From Lachnospiraceae bacterium (GTDB taxonomy: Bacteria > Bacillota > Clostridia > Lachnospirales > Lachnospiraceae), in assembly GCA_021770755.1 (NCBI GenBank), contig JAETQI010000017.1:1-64000 (forward strand): 64,000 nt of DNA. The letters run 5' to 3'. Shown piece by piece: positions 24,955 to 33,796 of the stretch. The first letter of the stretch is position 1. Each line of letters starts with the position of its first letter. A program made the translations under genes and the position numbers. The notes under the pieces are model-generated. The model made no database searches. It saw only the letters and a list, made by a program, of their open reading frames with translations, and had not been told where the DNA came from.

Positions 24955-26685
24955 GTGGGATTAAATGTAATCGATGCGAAAATGCTTTCAAAGATGTTTC
25001 TCGCCGGAGCAAAGAATTTGGAGCATAAAAAAGAATGGATCAACGAGCTGAACGTTTTTCCAGTTCCGGATGGTGATACCGGCACGAATATGTCCATGAC
25101 GATCCTGTCAGCCGCACGGGAAGTTGCCGCCATAGAAGAGCCGGATATGGCATCTCTCGCAAAAGCGATATCATCAGGCTCCCTGAGAGGCGCGCGCGGA
25201 AACTCCGGTGTTATCTTATCGCAGCTCTTCAGGGGCTTTGCAAAAGTCATCAAGGAATACGACGAGATCAATGTAGCGATCCTTGCCTCCGCCTGTGACA
25301 AGGCTGTGGAGACAGCGTACAAGGCTGTCATGAAGCCCAAGGAGGGCACGATCCTGACCGTTGCAAAAGGGGCCGCGAAGAGGGCGGACGATCTGGCAAT
25401 GGCAGGGGAGAAGGATCTGGAGGTATTTATTAGCGAAGTCATCAAGGAGGCGGACGCTGTCCTTGCCCAGACACCCGAAATGCTTCCGGTGCTGAAACAG
25501 GCGGGTGTGGTCGATTCCGGCGGACAGGGGCTTGTGGAAGTTTTGAAAGGCGCTTATGACGCCTTCCTTGGCAAAGAGATCGATCTCTCTCTCGAGATTC
25601 CGGAAAAGCAGGCACCCAAAACAGGTACAGCAACCTCCACAACTTCCAATATCGAAGTTCAGGCGAATGCCGAGATCAGGTTCTGTTACTGTACACAGTT
25701 TCTGATCATGCTCAGCAAGCCGTTCAACATCAAGCAGGAGATGGACTTCAAGGATTATCTCTCATCGATCGGCGATTCGATCGTCGTCGTCGCTGACGAT
25801 GAGATCGTCAAGGTGCATGTGCACACAAACGATCCGGGACTTGCGATGCAGAAGGCTTTGCGGTATGGTTCGCTCACGACGATCATCATCGAAAATATGC
25901 GTCTCGAGCGCGATGAAAAAGTGTCTGACATGATGGAGAAACAGATGCAGCGCACAGAACTCCCGGACAGGTCGAAACCGGATTCCGGCAGCCTGGATGC
26001 GGCTTCCTCTGAGCATCCCGAGCATAAGGAGACCGGATTTATCGCCGTCTCCATCGGGGAAGGCATGAATGAGATCTTCCGCTCGCTTGGCGTCGACTAC
26101 ATCATTGAGGGCGGCCAGACGATGAACCCCAGCACAGAAGATATGCTAAACGCCATCGAGAAGATCAATGCGGACAATATTTTTATCTTCCCGAACAATA
26201 AAAATATTATCCTCGCGGCGAATCAGGCAAAACAACTGACGACTGACAAAAACATCATCGTGATCCCCACAAAGACCGTACCGCAGGGCATCACAGCGAT
26301 CATCAACTATGTGCCCGACATCTCGATCGGGGAGAATGAAGCTGTCATGACGGAAGAGGTACAGCGTGTCGCGACAGGACAGGTAACATACGCCGTGAGA
26401 GACACCATGATCGACAACAAAGAGATCCATCAGGGAGACTTTATGGGGATCGGCGACAAGGGCATCCTGGCTGTCGGAACGGATCTGCATGACGTGGCAT
26501 TCAATATGGTAAAAGAAATGATGACAGATGAGTACGAGCTGATCAGCATTTATTACGGCGATATCATCAAGGAGGATCAGGCTCAGAAGTTAGCGGATAT
26601 GGTACAGGCTGAGTTTGGCGGCTGCGACGTAGAACTACAGTTTGGAGGCCAGCCAATCTATTCCTATATTATCTCTGCAGAATAG
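24955..26685 (+). CDS. fakA: DAK2 domain protein YloV, fatty acid kinase FakA-like
   Basis: A 576-residue protein. The N-terminal DAK2 kinase domain has NVFPVPDGDTGTNM (nucleotide/Mg binding) and SLRGARGNSGVILSQ; the middle and C-terminal parts match YloV/FakA (FCYCTQFL, VKVHVHTNDPG). FakA phosphorylates fatty acids held by a FakB (DegV) protein, feeding them into phospholipids. GTG at 24955 follows GGAGG by 9 bases. A DegV gene lies 2 kb downstream in the same direction, so the pair may work together. Confidence 0.9.
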   Translation: MGLNVIDAKMLSKMFLAGAKNLEHKKEWINELNVFPVPDGDTGTNMSMTILSAAREVAAIEEPDMASLAKAISSGSLRGARGNSGVILSQLFRGFAKVIKEYDEINVAILASACDKAVETAYKAVMKPKEGTILTVAKGAAKRADDLAMAGEKDLEVFISEVIKEADAVLAQTPEMLPVLKQAGVVDSGGQGLVEVLKGAYDAFLGKEIDLSLEIPEKQAPKTGTATSTTSNIEVQANAEIRFCYCTQFLIMLSKPFNIKQEMDFKDYLSSIGDSIVVVADDEIVKVHVHTNDPGLAMQKALRYGSLTTIIIENMRLERDEKVSDMMEKQMQRTELPDRSKPDSGSLDAASSEHPEHKETGFIAVSIGEGMNEIFRSLGVDYIIEGGQTMNPSTEDMLNAIEKINADNIFIFPNNKNIILAANQAKQLTTDKNIIVIPTKTVPQGITAIINYVPDISIGENEAVMTEEVQRVATGQVTYAVRDTMIDNKEIHQGDFMGIGDKGILAVGTDLHDVAFNMVKEMMTDEYELISIYYGDIIKEDQAQKLADMVQAEFGGCDVELQFGGQPIYSYIISAE

Positions 26686-26708
26686 AAAAACAAAGAGAAG
26701 AGAAGATT

Positions 26709-28799
26709 ATGTATTTGAATGATCCGATTACGGCGCTGAAAGGGATCGGGGAAAAGACTGCGGCTTTGTATCACAAGCTGAATATTTTTACGATCAATGA
26801 TCTGATCAGACATTATCCGAGAGATTACGAGGAGTGGCGTGATATCGTCAAAGTCGGGGAGCTGAGGGCAAATCAGGTGCATGCGATCCGCGCCGTGGTC
26901 ATCAGCGCGCCCCAGACTGTGCATATAAGGAAGAATATGACGATCACCACCCTGCGTGTCAGGGACGACAGCGGCGCCTGCGATATCACATACTTCAATA
27001 TGCCTTATATCAAAAACAACTTCCAGCCGGGAAAGCAGTATATCTTCCGCGGGCGCGTGATGTTAAAAAACAACCGCATTACCCTTGACCAGCCCAAGAT
27101 CGTAAGTCCGCATGAGTTTGTCCGGAATGTGAACAGGCTTTCTCCGATCTACCCGACGACAAAGGGGCTTACGATCGCCGCGATCACCAAAGCGGTCCGC
27201 GCAGCGATCGATGCCCTGGAGCTCACCGGGGATTACATACCTGAATCTATGCGCATGAAATACGGGCTCCCGGATCTAAAGACTGCCCGGTCAGGCATTC
27301 ATTTCCCCGCAGACCGCGCCGCGATGCTTGCCTGCAGGAAACGGATCGTGTTCGAAGAATTTCTGTTTTTTATCGTGTCTGTCCTGTTTTTAAAAGATAT
27401 GGCGACACAGGAGATCAACGATGCGCCGATGATGCGGATCGATGCCTGTCAGGATTTTATCGGGAAGCTTCCCTACAAGCTCACGAATGCACAGAAAAAG
27501 GTATGGGCTCAGATCGAGGAGGATCTGTGTTCGACACATCTTATGAACCGGCTGGTGCAGGGCGATGTCGGTTCCGGCAAGACGATCGTGGCAGTCCTTG
27601 CGATGTTCATGTGTGTGATGAACCACCATCAGGCGGCATTTATGGCGCCCACAGAAGTGCTTGCCAGGCAGCATTACGAGTCCATCTTAAAGTTGGTCGA
27701 GGATTATGGTCTGCCCTTCAAACCGGTTCTGCTGACCGGCTCCCTGACAGCAAAAGGAAAGCGAAGGGCGAAGGAGAGCATCATCCTTGGCACTTGCAAT
27801 GTCATAGTCGGGACACAGGCACTGCTCCAGGATGACGTTGATTTTTACGATCTGCGTCTGGTCATCACGGATGAGCAGCACCGTTTCGGCGTAAAGCAGC
27901 GCGAGACCTTTGCACAGAAGGGGATACAGCCGCATGTACTTGTCATGAGCGCTACGCCGATCCCAAGGACGCTCGCGCTCATTTTATACGGGGATCTGGA
28001 TATCTCCGTGATGGACGAACTGCCGGCAGACAGGCTTCCCATCAAAAACTGTGTCGTCAATACCGATTTCCGGAAAAAGGCATACGAGTTTATCGCAAAG
28101 GAAGTGGCTGCCGGCAGACAGGCTTATGTGATCTGTCCCATGGTGGAGGCGGGTGAGGAGCTTATGGGGGATCAGCCTGTTCTGGAAAATGTGATCGAAT
28201 ATACAGAAAAGCTTAGGAAAGTCCTGCCGGATACTGTGCGGGTGGAATACCTTCACGGGCAGATGAATCCCAAAGCCAAGAACTATGTGATGGAAGAGTA
28301 CGCCGCGCATCATATCGATGTCCTGGTGTCCACCACGGTGATCGAGGTCGGTATCAATGTGCCAAACGCAACGGTGATGCTGGTGGAAAACGCGGAGCGT
28401 TTCGGGCTGGCGCAGCTCCACCAGCTCCGCGGGCGCGTCGGGCGCGGCAGGGAACAGTCGTACTGTATCTTTATCACGACATCGAGCCAGAATGATACGC
28501 TGGAGAGACTGCAGGTGTTAAACAAGTCAAACGACGGATTTTTCATCTCATCAGAGGACATGAGGCTGCGCGGTCCCGGGGATCTGTTCGGTATCCGGCA
28601 GAGCGGCCAGTTTCAGTTCCGGCTGGGCGATATCTACCAGGATGCCGCGATCCTGCAGGAAGCACAGAGCTGTGCGTCGGCACTGTATGACGCTTATGTC
28701 CACCATCAGGCGGCTGCGGACGAGACTGATGAATATCACGGCTTCTGGAAATATTATGAGGAGAATGTCAATGCCAATGTTGACTTTATCAATATCTGA
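26709..28799 (+). CDS. recG: ATP-dependent DNA helicase RecG
   Basis: A 696-residue enzyme that regresses stalled forks and branches Holliday junctions. It has the N-terminal wedge OB domain (TTLRVRDDSGACDITYFN), Walker A GDVGSGKT (285-292), the family box DEQHRFGVKQR, SATPIPRTLAL and the C-terminal TRG-like region (QLHQLRGRVGRG). Length is normal. It lies 23 bases after fakA; this order is common in Firmicutes. Confidence 0.97.
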   Translation: MYLNDPITALKGIGEKTAALYHKLNIFTINDLIRHYPRDYEEWRDIVKVGELRANQVHAIRAVVISAPQTVHIRKNMTITTLRVRDDSGACDITYFNMPYIKNNFQPGKQYIFRGRVMLKNNRITLDQPKIVSPHEFVRNVNRLSPIYPTTKGLTIAAITKAVRAAIDALELTGDYIPESMRMKYGLPDLKTARSGIHFPADRAAMLACRKRIVFEEFLFFIVSVLFLKDMATQEINDAPMMRIDACQDFIGKLPYKLTNAQKKVWAQIEEDLCSTHLMNRLVQGDVGSGKTIVAVLAMFMCVMNHHQAAFMAPTEVLARQHYESILKLVEDYGLPFKPVLLTGSLTAKGKRRAKESIILGTCNVIVGTQALLQDDVDFYDLRLVITDEQHRFGVKQRETFAQKGIQPHVLVMSATPIPRTLALILYGDLDISVMDELPADRLPIKNCVVNTDFRKKAYEFIAKEVAAGRQAYVICPMVEAGEELMGDQPVLENVIEYTEKLRKVLPDTVRVEYLHGQMNPKAKNYVMEEYAAHHIDVLVSTTVIEVGINVPNATVMLVENAERFGLAQLHQLRGRVGRGREQSYCIFITTSSQNDTLERLQVLNKSNDGFFISSEDMRLRGPGDLFGIRQSGQFQFRLGDIYQDAAILQEAQSCASALYDAYVHHQAAADETDEYHGFWKYYEENVNANVDFINI

Positions 28800-28832
28800 A
28801 ACGTTACAAATATTATAGGGAGAGAGAAGGAT

Positions 28833-29702
28833 ATGTCGAAAATAGCAATCGTTACGGACAGTAACAGCGGTATTACACAAAATCAGGCAAAGGAACTTGG
28901 TATCCATGTACTGCCGATGCCTTTCATGATCGATGGGGAGACCTATTATGAGGAGATCACGCTCAGCCAGGAGGAGTTTTATCAGAAGCTTGCCCAGAAT
29001 GCAGATATCTCCACCTCACAGCCATCGCCGGAATCCATCATGCAGCTCTGGGATACACTCCTGAAGGAAAATGATGAGATCGTCCATATCCCGATGTCCA
29101 GCGGACTGAGCGGCTCCTGCCAGACGGCGGTCATGCTGGCGCAGGATTATGACGGCAAAGTCCATGTCGTCAATAACCAGCGGATATCCGTCACGCAGAA
29201 GCAATCCGTTTTCGATGCCCTGGAACTTGTCCGGGAGGGAAAGGGCGGCTGTGAGATCAAGAATATTCTGGAGGAAGATAAGTTTAACTCCAGCATCTAC
29301 ATCATGATCGATACATTGTATTATCTGAAAAAAGGCGGACGCATCACACCTGCTGCTGCGGCGCTGGGCACCCTGCTGCGTTTAAAGCCGGTACTCCAGA
29401 TCCAGGGAGAAAAGCTCGATGCTTTCGCAAAGGCAAGGACTGTGACACAGGCAAAATCCATCATGATCAATGCGATCAGGAGCGATATCGAGAAGCGTTT
29501 TGGCGGTCTCACCCCGGATAACCAGATCTATCTGGCGCTCGCCCACACACAGAATGAGGAAGCCGTGAAAATATTCAAAGAAGAAGTGCAGGCGCAGTTC
29601 CCTGATTATCCGGTCATTGCAGTTGACCCGCTGTCATTGAGCGTTTCCTGCCATATCGGACCGGGATCGCTGGCGGTGACATGCTGTAAGAAACTAAGAT
29701 AG
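28833..29702 (+). CDS. DegV family fatty-acid binding protein (FakB-like)
   Basis: A 289-residue protein with the hallmark start KIAIVTDSNSGI, the SSGLSGSCQTA loop that binds the fatty-acid carboxylate, and the C-terminal HIGPGSLAV motif. DegV/FakB proteins present fatty acids to FakA for phosphorylation. The internal GGRITPAAAALG block is intact. Close linkage to a fakA-like gene supports this role. A free-standing start with GGGAGAGAGAAGG precedes ATG 28833. Confidence 0.93.
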   Translation: MSKIAIVTDSNSGITQNQAKELGIHVLPMPFMIDGETYYEEITLSQEEFYQKLAQNADISTSQPSPESIMQLWDTLLKENDEIVHIPMSSGLSGSCQTAVMLAQDYDGKVHVVNNQRISVTQKQSVFDALELVREGKGGCEIKNILEEDKFNSSIYIMIDTLYYLKKGGRITPAAAALGTLLRLKPVLQIQGEKLDAFAKARTVTQAKSIMINAIRSDIEKRFGGLTPDNQIYLALAHTQNEEAVKIFKEEVQAQFPDYPVIAVDPLSLSVSCHIGPGSLAVTCCKKLR

Positions 29703-29730
29703 CGTTGACTTGATATGGAGGTGTGTTTTG

Positions 29731-30030
29731 ATGGTAGATGTAAACAAAAGAATGACGATAGACCAGATCAATAGCGAATTTAAAGGCAGTTATGTCATTT
29801 TGGAGGATGTGGCATATCAGTATCCGGAATATTCTGGAAGTGATATAAGCGAAGCTACTGTTATAACACAGGTGATGAAAGATGAGAAACCAGGAGAGAT
29901 TGTCCGTGAAATGCGCAAAAATGGAAGGCATTGCTTTTTCATGCGTGTATTAAGTGATGCCGATAAAAATGCTGATATTGAGTATTCCTGCTGTTTTGGA
30001 AAACCCTTTGAGGGAGGCGTTCTGAAATGA
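29731..30030 (+). CDS. Small protein of unknown function, partner of the retropepsin gene
   Basis: A 99-residue protein without signal peptide or membrane helix. The start (MTIDQINSEFKGSYVILED) has a faint likeness to DUF5678-type small domains that accompany bacterial retropepsin-like genes, then DEKPGEIVREMRKNGRHCFF and a C-terminus with two adjacent cysteines. No confident family. GGAGG precedes ATG 29731 by 9 bases. Its stop overlaps the next gene by 4 bases (ATGA), so they are coupled. Base composition is lower in G+C than the flanking genes. Confidence 0.6.
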   Translation: MVDVNKRMTIDQINSEFKGSYVILEDVAYQYPEYSGSDISEATVITQVMKDEKPGEIVREMRKNGRHCFFMRVLSDADKNADIEYSCCFGKPFEGGVLK

Positions 30031-30497
30031 CAGAAACCTTTCACATTGATCTGATCGATGGCAGACCAATGATCCATATCCAGTCTGAATATGCACCAAT
30101 AAGGGCACTGATCGATACAGGGGCAAATTTACCGATGTTCTCAGGAACCTTTGCAGATCTTCAAAATATCTTTCCTGATGCAGTACTGATGAACAATACG
30201 GTACTGATCGGAGGCATCAACACCTACGCGGAGTATCATTTAGTCAATATTCCGCTATTTCAAGTGGGTTCCATAAGCTTTAAACAGTTTAAGGCTGCTG
30301 TTTGGAATAAAGCAAAATATGAATATGATTTTCTGCTAAGTGAAACTATGTTCGAAAAAGCTGATTTGAATATCCATTTTAGGGAAGAAACGCTGATGAT
30401 CCGGACAGACCGGAATGAGTTTGGCACAATACTTGTTGATGTCGGATCTGAAGTGAATGGACGGGTTCACAAACGCTTAAAGATTTTGGCAATGTAA
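30027..30497 (+). CDS. Retropepsin-like aspartic protease
   Basis: A 156-residue cytosolic protein. ALIDTGANLP (27-36) contains the D30-T-G-A33 active-site triad of the retropepsin fold, followed by a glycine-rich turn (LIGGINTYAEYHL) and beta strands (VNIPLFQVGSISFKQF). One lobe of this size would have to dimerise to form a complete active site. The N-terminus lacks a signal peptide. It is translationally coupled to the preceding small gene and ends at a strong terminator. Confidence 0.75.
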   Translation: MTETFHIDLIDGRPMIHIQSEYAPIRALIDTGANLPMFSGTFADLQNIFPDAVLMNNTVLIGGINTYAEYHLVNIPLFQVGSISFKQFKAAVWNKAKYEYDFLLSETMFEKADLNIHFREETLMIRTDRNEFGTILVDVGSEVNGRVHKRLKILAM

Positions 30498-30512
30498 ATC
30501 ATTTAACTTCGT

Positions 30513-30555
30513 GAGCATGAAAAAAGGAAACATACTGTTTCCTTTTTTCATGCTC
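30513..30555. terminator. Bidirectional terminator between the retropepsin gene and pta
   Basis: A 19-base perfect stem, GAGCATGAAAAAAGGAAAC against its complement, loop ATACT, with T-runs in both directions. Confidence 0.93.
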
Positions 30556-30571
30556 ATATGTACAAATATCA

Positions 30572-31558
30572 TTATACAAGTGCGGCAGTGATGATTGCCA
30601 TAGAATACACCTCGATCGCGTTGCAGCCGCGGGAGAGGTCATTCACCGGCGCATTCAGTCCGAGAAGGATCGGACCATACGCCTCGAAATTACCCATTCT
30701 CTGTGCGATCTTGTAGCCCATGTTTCCGGAGCTGAGGTCTGGGAAGATAAAAGTATTGGCATGGCCTGCCACTTCAGATTTCGGGCATTTGGTGCGCGCC
30801 ACACGCGGTGACACGGCTGCATCGAACTGCAATTCGCCCTCGATCGGTGTGGTTGGATACTTCGCCTTCGCCTTTACCGCCGCATTTCTCATCTTTTCCA
30901 CATCAGGTCCCTTGCCGGAGCCGAGTGTAGAGTAGCTGAGGAATGCAACCTTCGGATCAACACCGAAGATCTTAGCGCACTCGATCGTCTCGCCGCAGAT
31001 CTCCACAAGTTCGTCCTCCGTAGGATTAATGTTGATCGCGCAATCACTCATCGCCAGCACTTCATTCTCGCCGGTCGCACCGGGACGGACAAGGATAAAG
31101 CATGAAGATACGATGCTGTTGCCCGGCTTTGTCTTGATGATCTGAAGAGCAGGACGCACCGTGTCGGCAGTGGAATAAGTCGCACCGCCAAGGAGTGAAT
31201 CGGCAACGCCCATCTCCACAAGCATGGTGCCGAAGTAGTTTGGCTGTCTCAGCGTCTTTCTCGCCTCCTCCGGCGTCATGCCTTTGCCCTTGCGCAGCTC
31301 ACAGAAGCGCTCAACCATCTCGTCCATCCGGTCGTAGTTGTTACTGTCGATGATCTGTGCGCCACGGATATTGTAGCCTGCTTCCTCGGCAGCGTTCAGC
31401 ACCTCCTCCTCGTTGCCGACAAGGATCGGATGGAGGAAGCTGCTTGCCAGAAGGCGGGAAGCTGCCTCGAGTATACGCGGGTCCGTACCCTCCGTAAATA
31501 CAATTGTCTTCGGGCTTTTTTTCAGTTGCTGAATCATGGTACCAAATCCATACATCAT
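30572..31558 (-). CDS. pta: Phosphate acetyltransferase
   Basis: A 328-residue enzyme interconverting acetyl-CoA and acetyl phosphate, the first step of acetate production. Motifs include VFTEGTDPRILEAA near the start, NYFGTMLVEMGVADSLLGGATYSTADTVRPALQ, and the C-terminal PDLSSGNMGYKIAQR. Length matches the stand-alone class I enzymes. AAGGAAGG lies 5-6 bases before ATG 31558. ackA is not adjacent. A cre-like site (31616-31629) lies upstream, suggesting CcpA control. Confidence 0.95.
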   Translation of the reverse strand: MMYGFGTMIQQLKKSPKTIVFTEGTDPRILEAASRLLASSFLHPILVGNEEEVLNAAEEAGYNIRGAQIIDSNNYDRMDEMVERFCELRKGKGMTPEEARKTLRQPNYFGTMLVEMGVADSLLGGATYSTADTVRPALQIIKTKPGNSIVSSCFILVRPGATGENEVLAMSDCAININPTEDELVEICGETIECAKIFGVDPKVAFLSYSTLGSGKGPDVEKMRNAAVKAKAKYPTTPIEGELQFDAAVSPRVARTKCPKSEVAGHANTFIFPDLSSGNMGYKIAQRMGNFEAYGPILLGLNAPVNDLSRGCNAIEVYSMAIITAALV

Positions 31559-31615
31559 TTTTAATCCTTCCTTTTCTTTAATATAGTTTTGTAATATCGT
31601 TTTGCAGCCAACCTG

Positions 31616-31629
31616 TGAAAGCGTTTACA
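31616..31629 (-). promoter_or_regulatory. CcpA cre site upstream of pta
   Basis: On the minus strand TGTAAACGCTTTCA matches the consensus TGWAANCGNTNWCA at every position. It ends 58 bases before the pta start. A possible -10 (TATATT, 31585-31580) has no good -35, and the cre would lie around -50, the position from which CcpA activates pta and ackA in Bacillus. Confidence 0.65.
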
Positions 31630-31739
31630 TCGTGATGTTTAAAGGGCTTAATTGTGTTTCTAAATACTATTGTATACAAATTTTTTTCATTTGCAATGGT
31701 TGTATCGAAAATAATGCAGAAAATTTTTTTAGGAATAAA

Positions 31740-31770
31740 GCACAAAAATGTATGTTCGAAATTTTTGTGC
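31740..31770. repeat. Inverted repeat in the pta-parE intergenic region
   Basis: GCACAAAAAT and ATTTTTGTGC form a perfect 10-base dyad around an 11-base loop, ending 8 bases before the parE -35. It could be an operator or a minus-strand hairpin; no binding family is recognised. The rest of the 297-base gap is AT-rich and holds the two promoters. Confidence 0.55.
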
Positions 31771-31778
31771 AAAAGTAT

Positions 31779-31806
31779 TTGCAATGTTGGAAAAATGTGT
31801 TATACT
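31779..31806 (+). promoter_or_regulatory. Promoter of the parE-parC unit
   Basis: TTGCAA (31779-31784), 16 bases and TATACT (31801-31806) with an extended TGT. Confidence 0.6.
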
Positions 31807-31855
31807 CTAAAAGTCGAATTTTTTGAAAATAAATTCAGAAAGGCATGGTTGCTCT

Positions 31856-33784
31856 ATGGCAAAAACGGATAACAATGTATATGACGCCTCCAGTATCACT
31901 GTCCTGGAGGGATTGGAAGCTGTCAGGAAAAGACCTGGCATGTACATAGGAAGTGTGTCCACAAAAGGGCTGAATCACCTGATCTATGAGATCGTCGATA
32001 ACTCGGTGGACGAACATCTCGCGGGCGTGTGCAGCGAGATCCGCGTCACGCTCGAAAAGGACGGTTCCGCCACCATATCGGACAACGGCAGGGGCATCCC
32101 GGTGGGGATGCACCAGAAGGGCGTCAGCGCGGAGAGAGTCGTGTTCACGACCCTCCACGCGGGCGGTAAATTTGATAACAGCGCATACAAGACCAGCGGC
32201 GGTCTGCACGGTGTTGGCTCCTCCGTCGTCAACGCGCTCTCAACGCAGCTCACTGTCACAGTCCGGAGCGACGGACTGATCCATCAGGACAAGTACGAAT
32301 ACGGCAATCCCGTTGTCGAACTGGTCGACGGACTTCTTCCTGTGATCGGAAAGACAAGGGAAACGGGTACTACCATTAATTTTACGCCGGACCCGTCGAT
32401 ATTTGACAGAACGCGTTTCAAAGCGGAGGACGTAAAGAGCCGGCTTCATGAGACGGCTTACCTCAATCCGAAGCTCACGATCATTTTCTCGGATCTGCGC
32501 GGGGATACCCCGGAGACGATCACTTACGCTGAGCCGGAGGGGATCATCGGGTATGTCAAGGATCTGAACAAAAATAAGGAAACGCTGCATGATATCATCT
32601 ACTTCACAGGCGTCAGCGAGGAGATCACCGTGGAGTGCGCGTTCCAGTATGTCAACGAATTTCATGAAAATGTGCTGGGCTTCTGCAACAATATATACAA
32701 CGCGGAGGGCGGTACGCACCTGACCGGATTCAAGACGATGTTCACGACGATCATCAACAACTACGCGAGAGAACTAAATATCCTGAAAGAGAAAGACGTC
32801 AATTTCACAGGCGCAGACGTGCGCAACGGCATGACAGCCGTCGTCTCCATCAAGCATCCGGCGCCGCGTTTTGAGGGGCAGACCAAGACAAAGCTCGACA
32901 ACCAGGACGCTTCCAAGGCTGTGAGTAAGGTCACAGGCGACGAGGTCCCGCACTATTTTGACAGAAACGTCGAAGTGCTAAAGAGCGTGATCTCCTGCGC
33001 GGAAAAGGCGGCAAAGATCCGCAAGACGGAGGAAAAAGCGAAGACAAACATGCTTACCAAACAGAAGTTTTCCTTTGACTCAAACGGAAAACTCGCAAAC
33101 TGTGAGTCCAAGGATTACAGCAAATGCGAGATCTTTATCGTGGAGGGCGACTCTGCGGGCGGCAGTGCCAAAACTGCGCGGAACAGAAATTACCAGGCGA
33201 TCCTGCCGATCCGTGGAAAGATCCTCAACGTTGAGAAGGCAAGCATTGACAAGGTGCTCGCAAACGCCGAGATCAAGACGATGATCAACGCTTTTGGCTG
33301 CGGCTTTTCAGAAGGGTACGGCAATGATTTTGACATTTCCAGGCTCCGCTATAACAAGATCGTGATCATGGCGGATGCCGACGTGGACGGTGCGCATATC
33401 AGCAACCTGCTGCTCACGCTGTTTTACCGCTTCATGCCGGAGCTGATCTATGAGGGTCACATCTATATCGCGATGCCGCCTCTGTACAAGGCAATGCCCG
33501 CGAAGGGAAAAGAGGAGTATCTCTATGATGAGAAGGCGCTCGAAAAGTACCGCAGGACACACAAGGGAGCCTTTACCCTGCAGCGGTATAAGGGACTTGG
33601 CGAGATGGATGCGGAGCAGCTCTGGGAGACGACCTTAAATCCAGAGACCAGGATCTTAAAGCAGATCGAGATCGAGGATGCACGCATGGCGTCCGAGATC
33701 ACGGAACTGCTGATGGGGACAGATGTCCTTCCGCGAAGGACTTTTATCTATGAACACGCGACAGAAGCAGAGCTTGATATATAA
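31856..33784 (+). CDS. parE: Type IIA topoisomerase subunit B (ParE-like)
   Basis: A 642-residue ATPase subunit. GHKL motifs: E45-x3-N49 region (YEIVDNSVDEHLAG), DNGRGIPVG and GGLHGVGSSVVNALS; the Toprim domain has EGDSAGGSA and DADVDGAHI. It forms an operon with the A subunit 12 bases downstream. The partner lacks a GyrA box, so this is more likely topoisomerase IV than gyrase. Databases often call such proteins gyrase B. ATG 31856 is preferred; AGAAAGG is rather far (13 bases). Confidence 0.88.
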   Translation: MAKTDNNVYDASSITVLEGLEAVRKRPGMYIGSVSTKGLNHLIYEIVDNSVDEHLAGVCSEIRVTLEKDGSATISDNGRGIPVGMHQKGVSAERVVFTTLHAGGKFDNSAYKTSGGLHGVGSSVVNALSTQLTVTVRSDGLIHQDKYEYGNPVVELVDGLLPVIGKTRETGTTINFTPDPSIFDRTRFKAEDVKSRLHETAYLNPKLTIIFSDLRGDTPETITYAEPEGIIGYVKDLNKNKETLHDIIYFTGVSEEITVECAFQYVNEFHENVLGFCNNIYNAEGGTHLTGFKTMFTTIINNYARELNILKEKDVNFTGADVRNGMTAVVSIKHPAPRFEGQTKTKLDNQDASKAVSKVTGDEVPHYFDRNVEVLKSVISCAEKAAKIRKTEEKAKTNMLTKQKFSFDSNGKLANCESKDYSKCEIFIVEGDSAGGSAKTARNRNYQAILPIRGKILNVEKASIDKVLANAEIKTMINAFGCGFSEGYGNDFDISRLRYNKIVIMADADVDGAHISNLLLTLFYRFMPELIYEGHIYIAMPPLYKAMPAKGKEEYLYDEKALEKYRRTHKGAFTLQRYKGLGEMDAEQLWETTLNPETRILKQIEIEDARMASEITELLMGTDVLPRRTFIYEHATEAELDI

Positions 33785-33796
33785 GGAGCATAGAAA

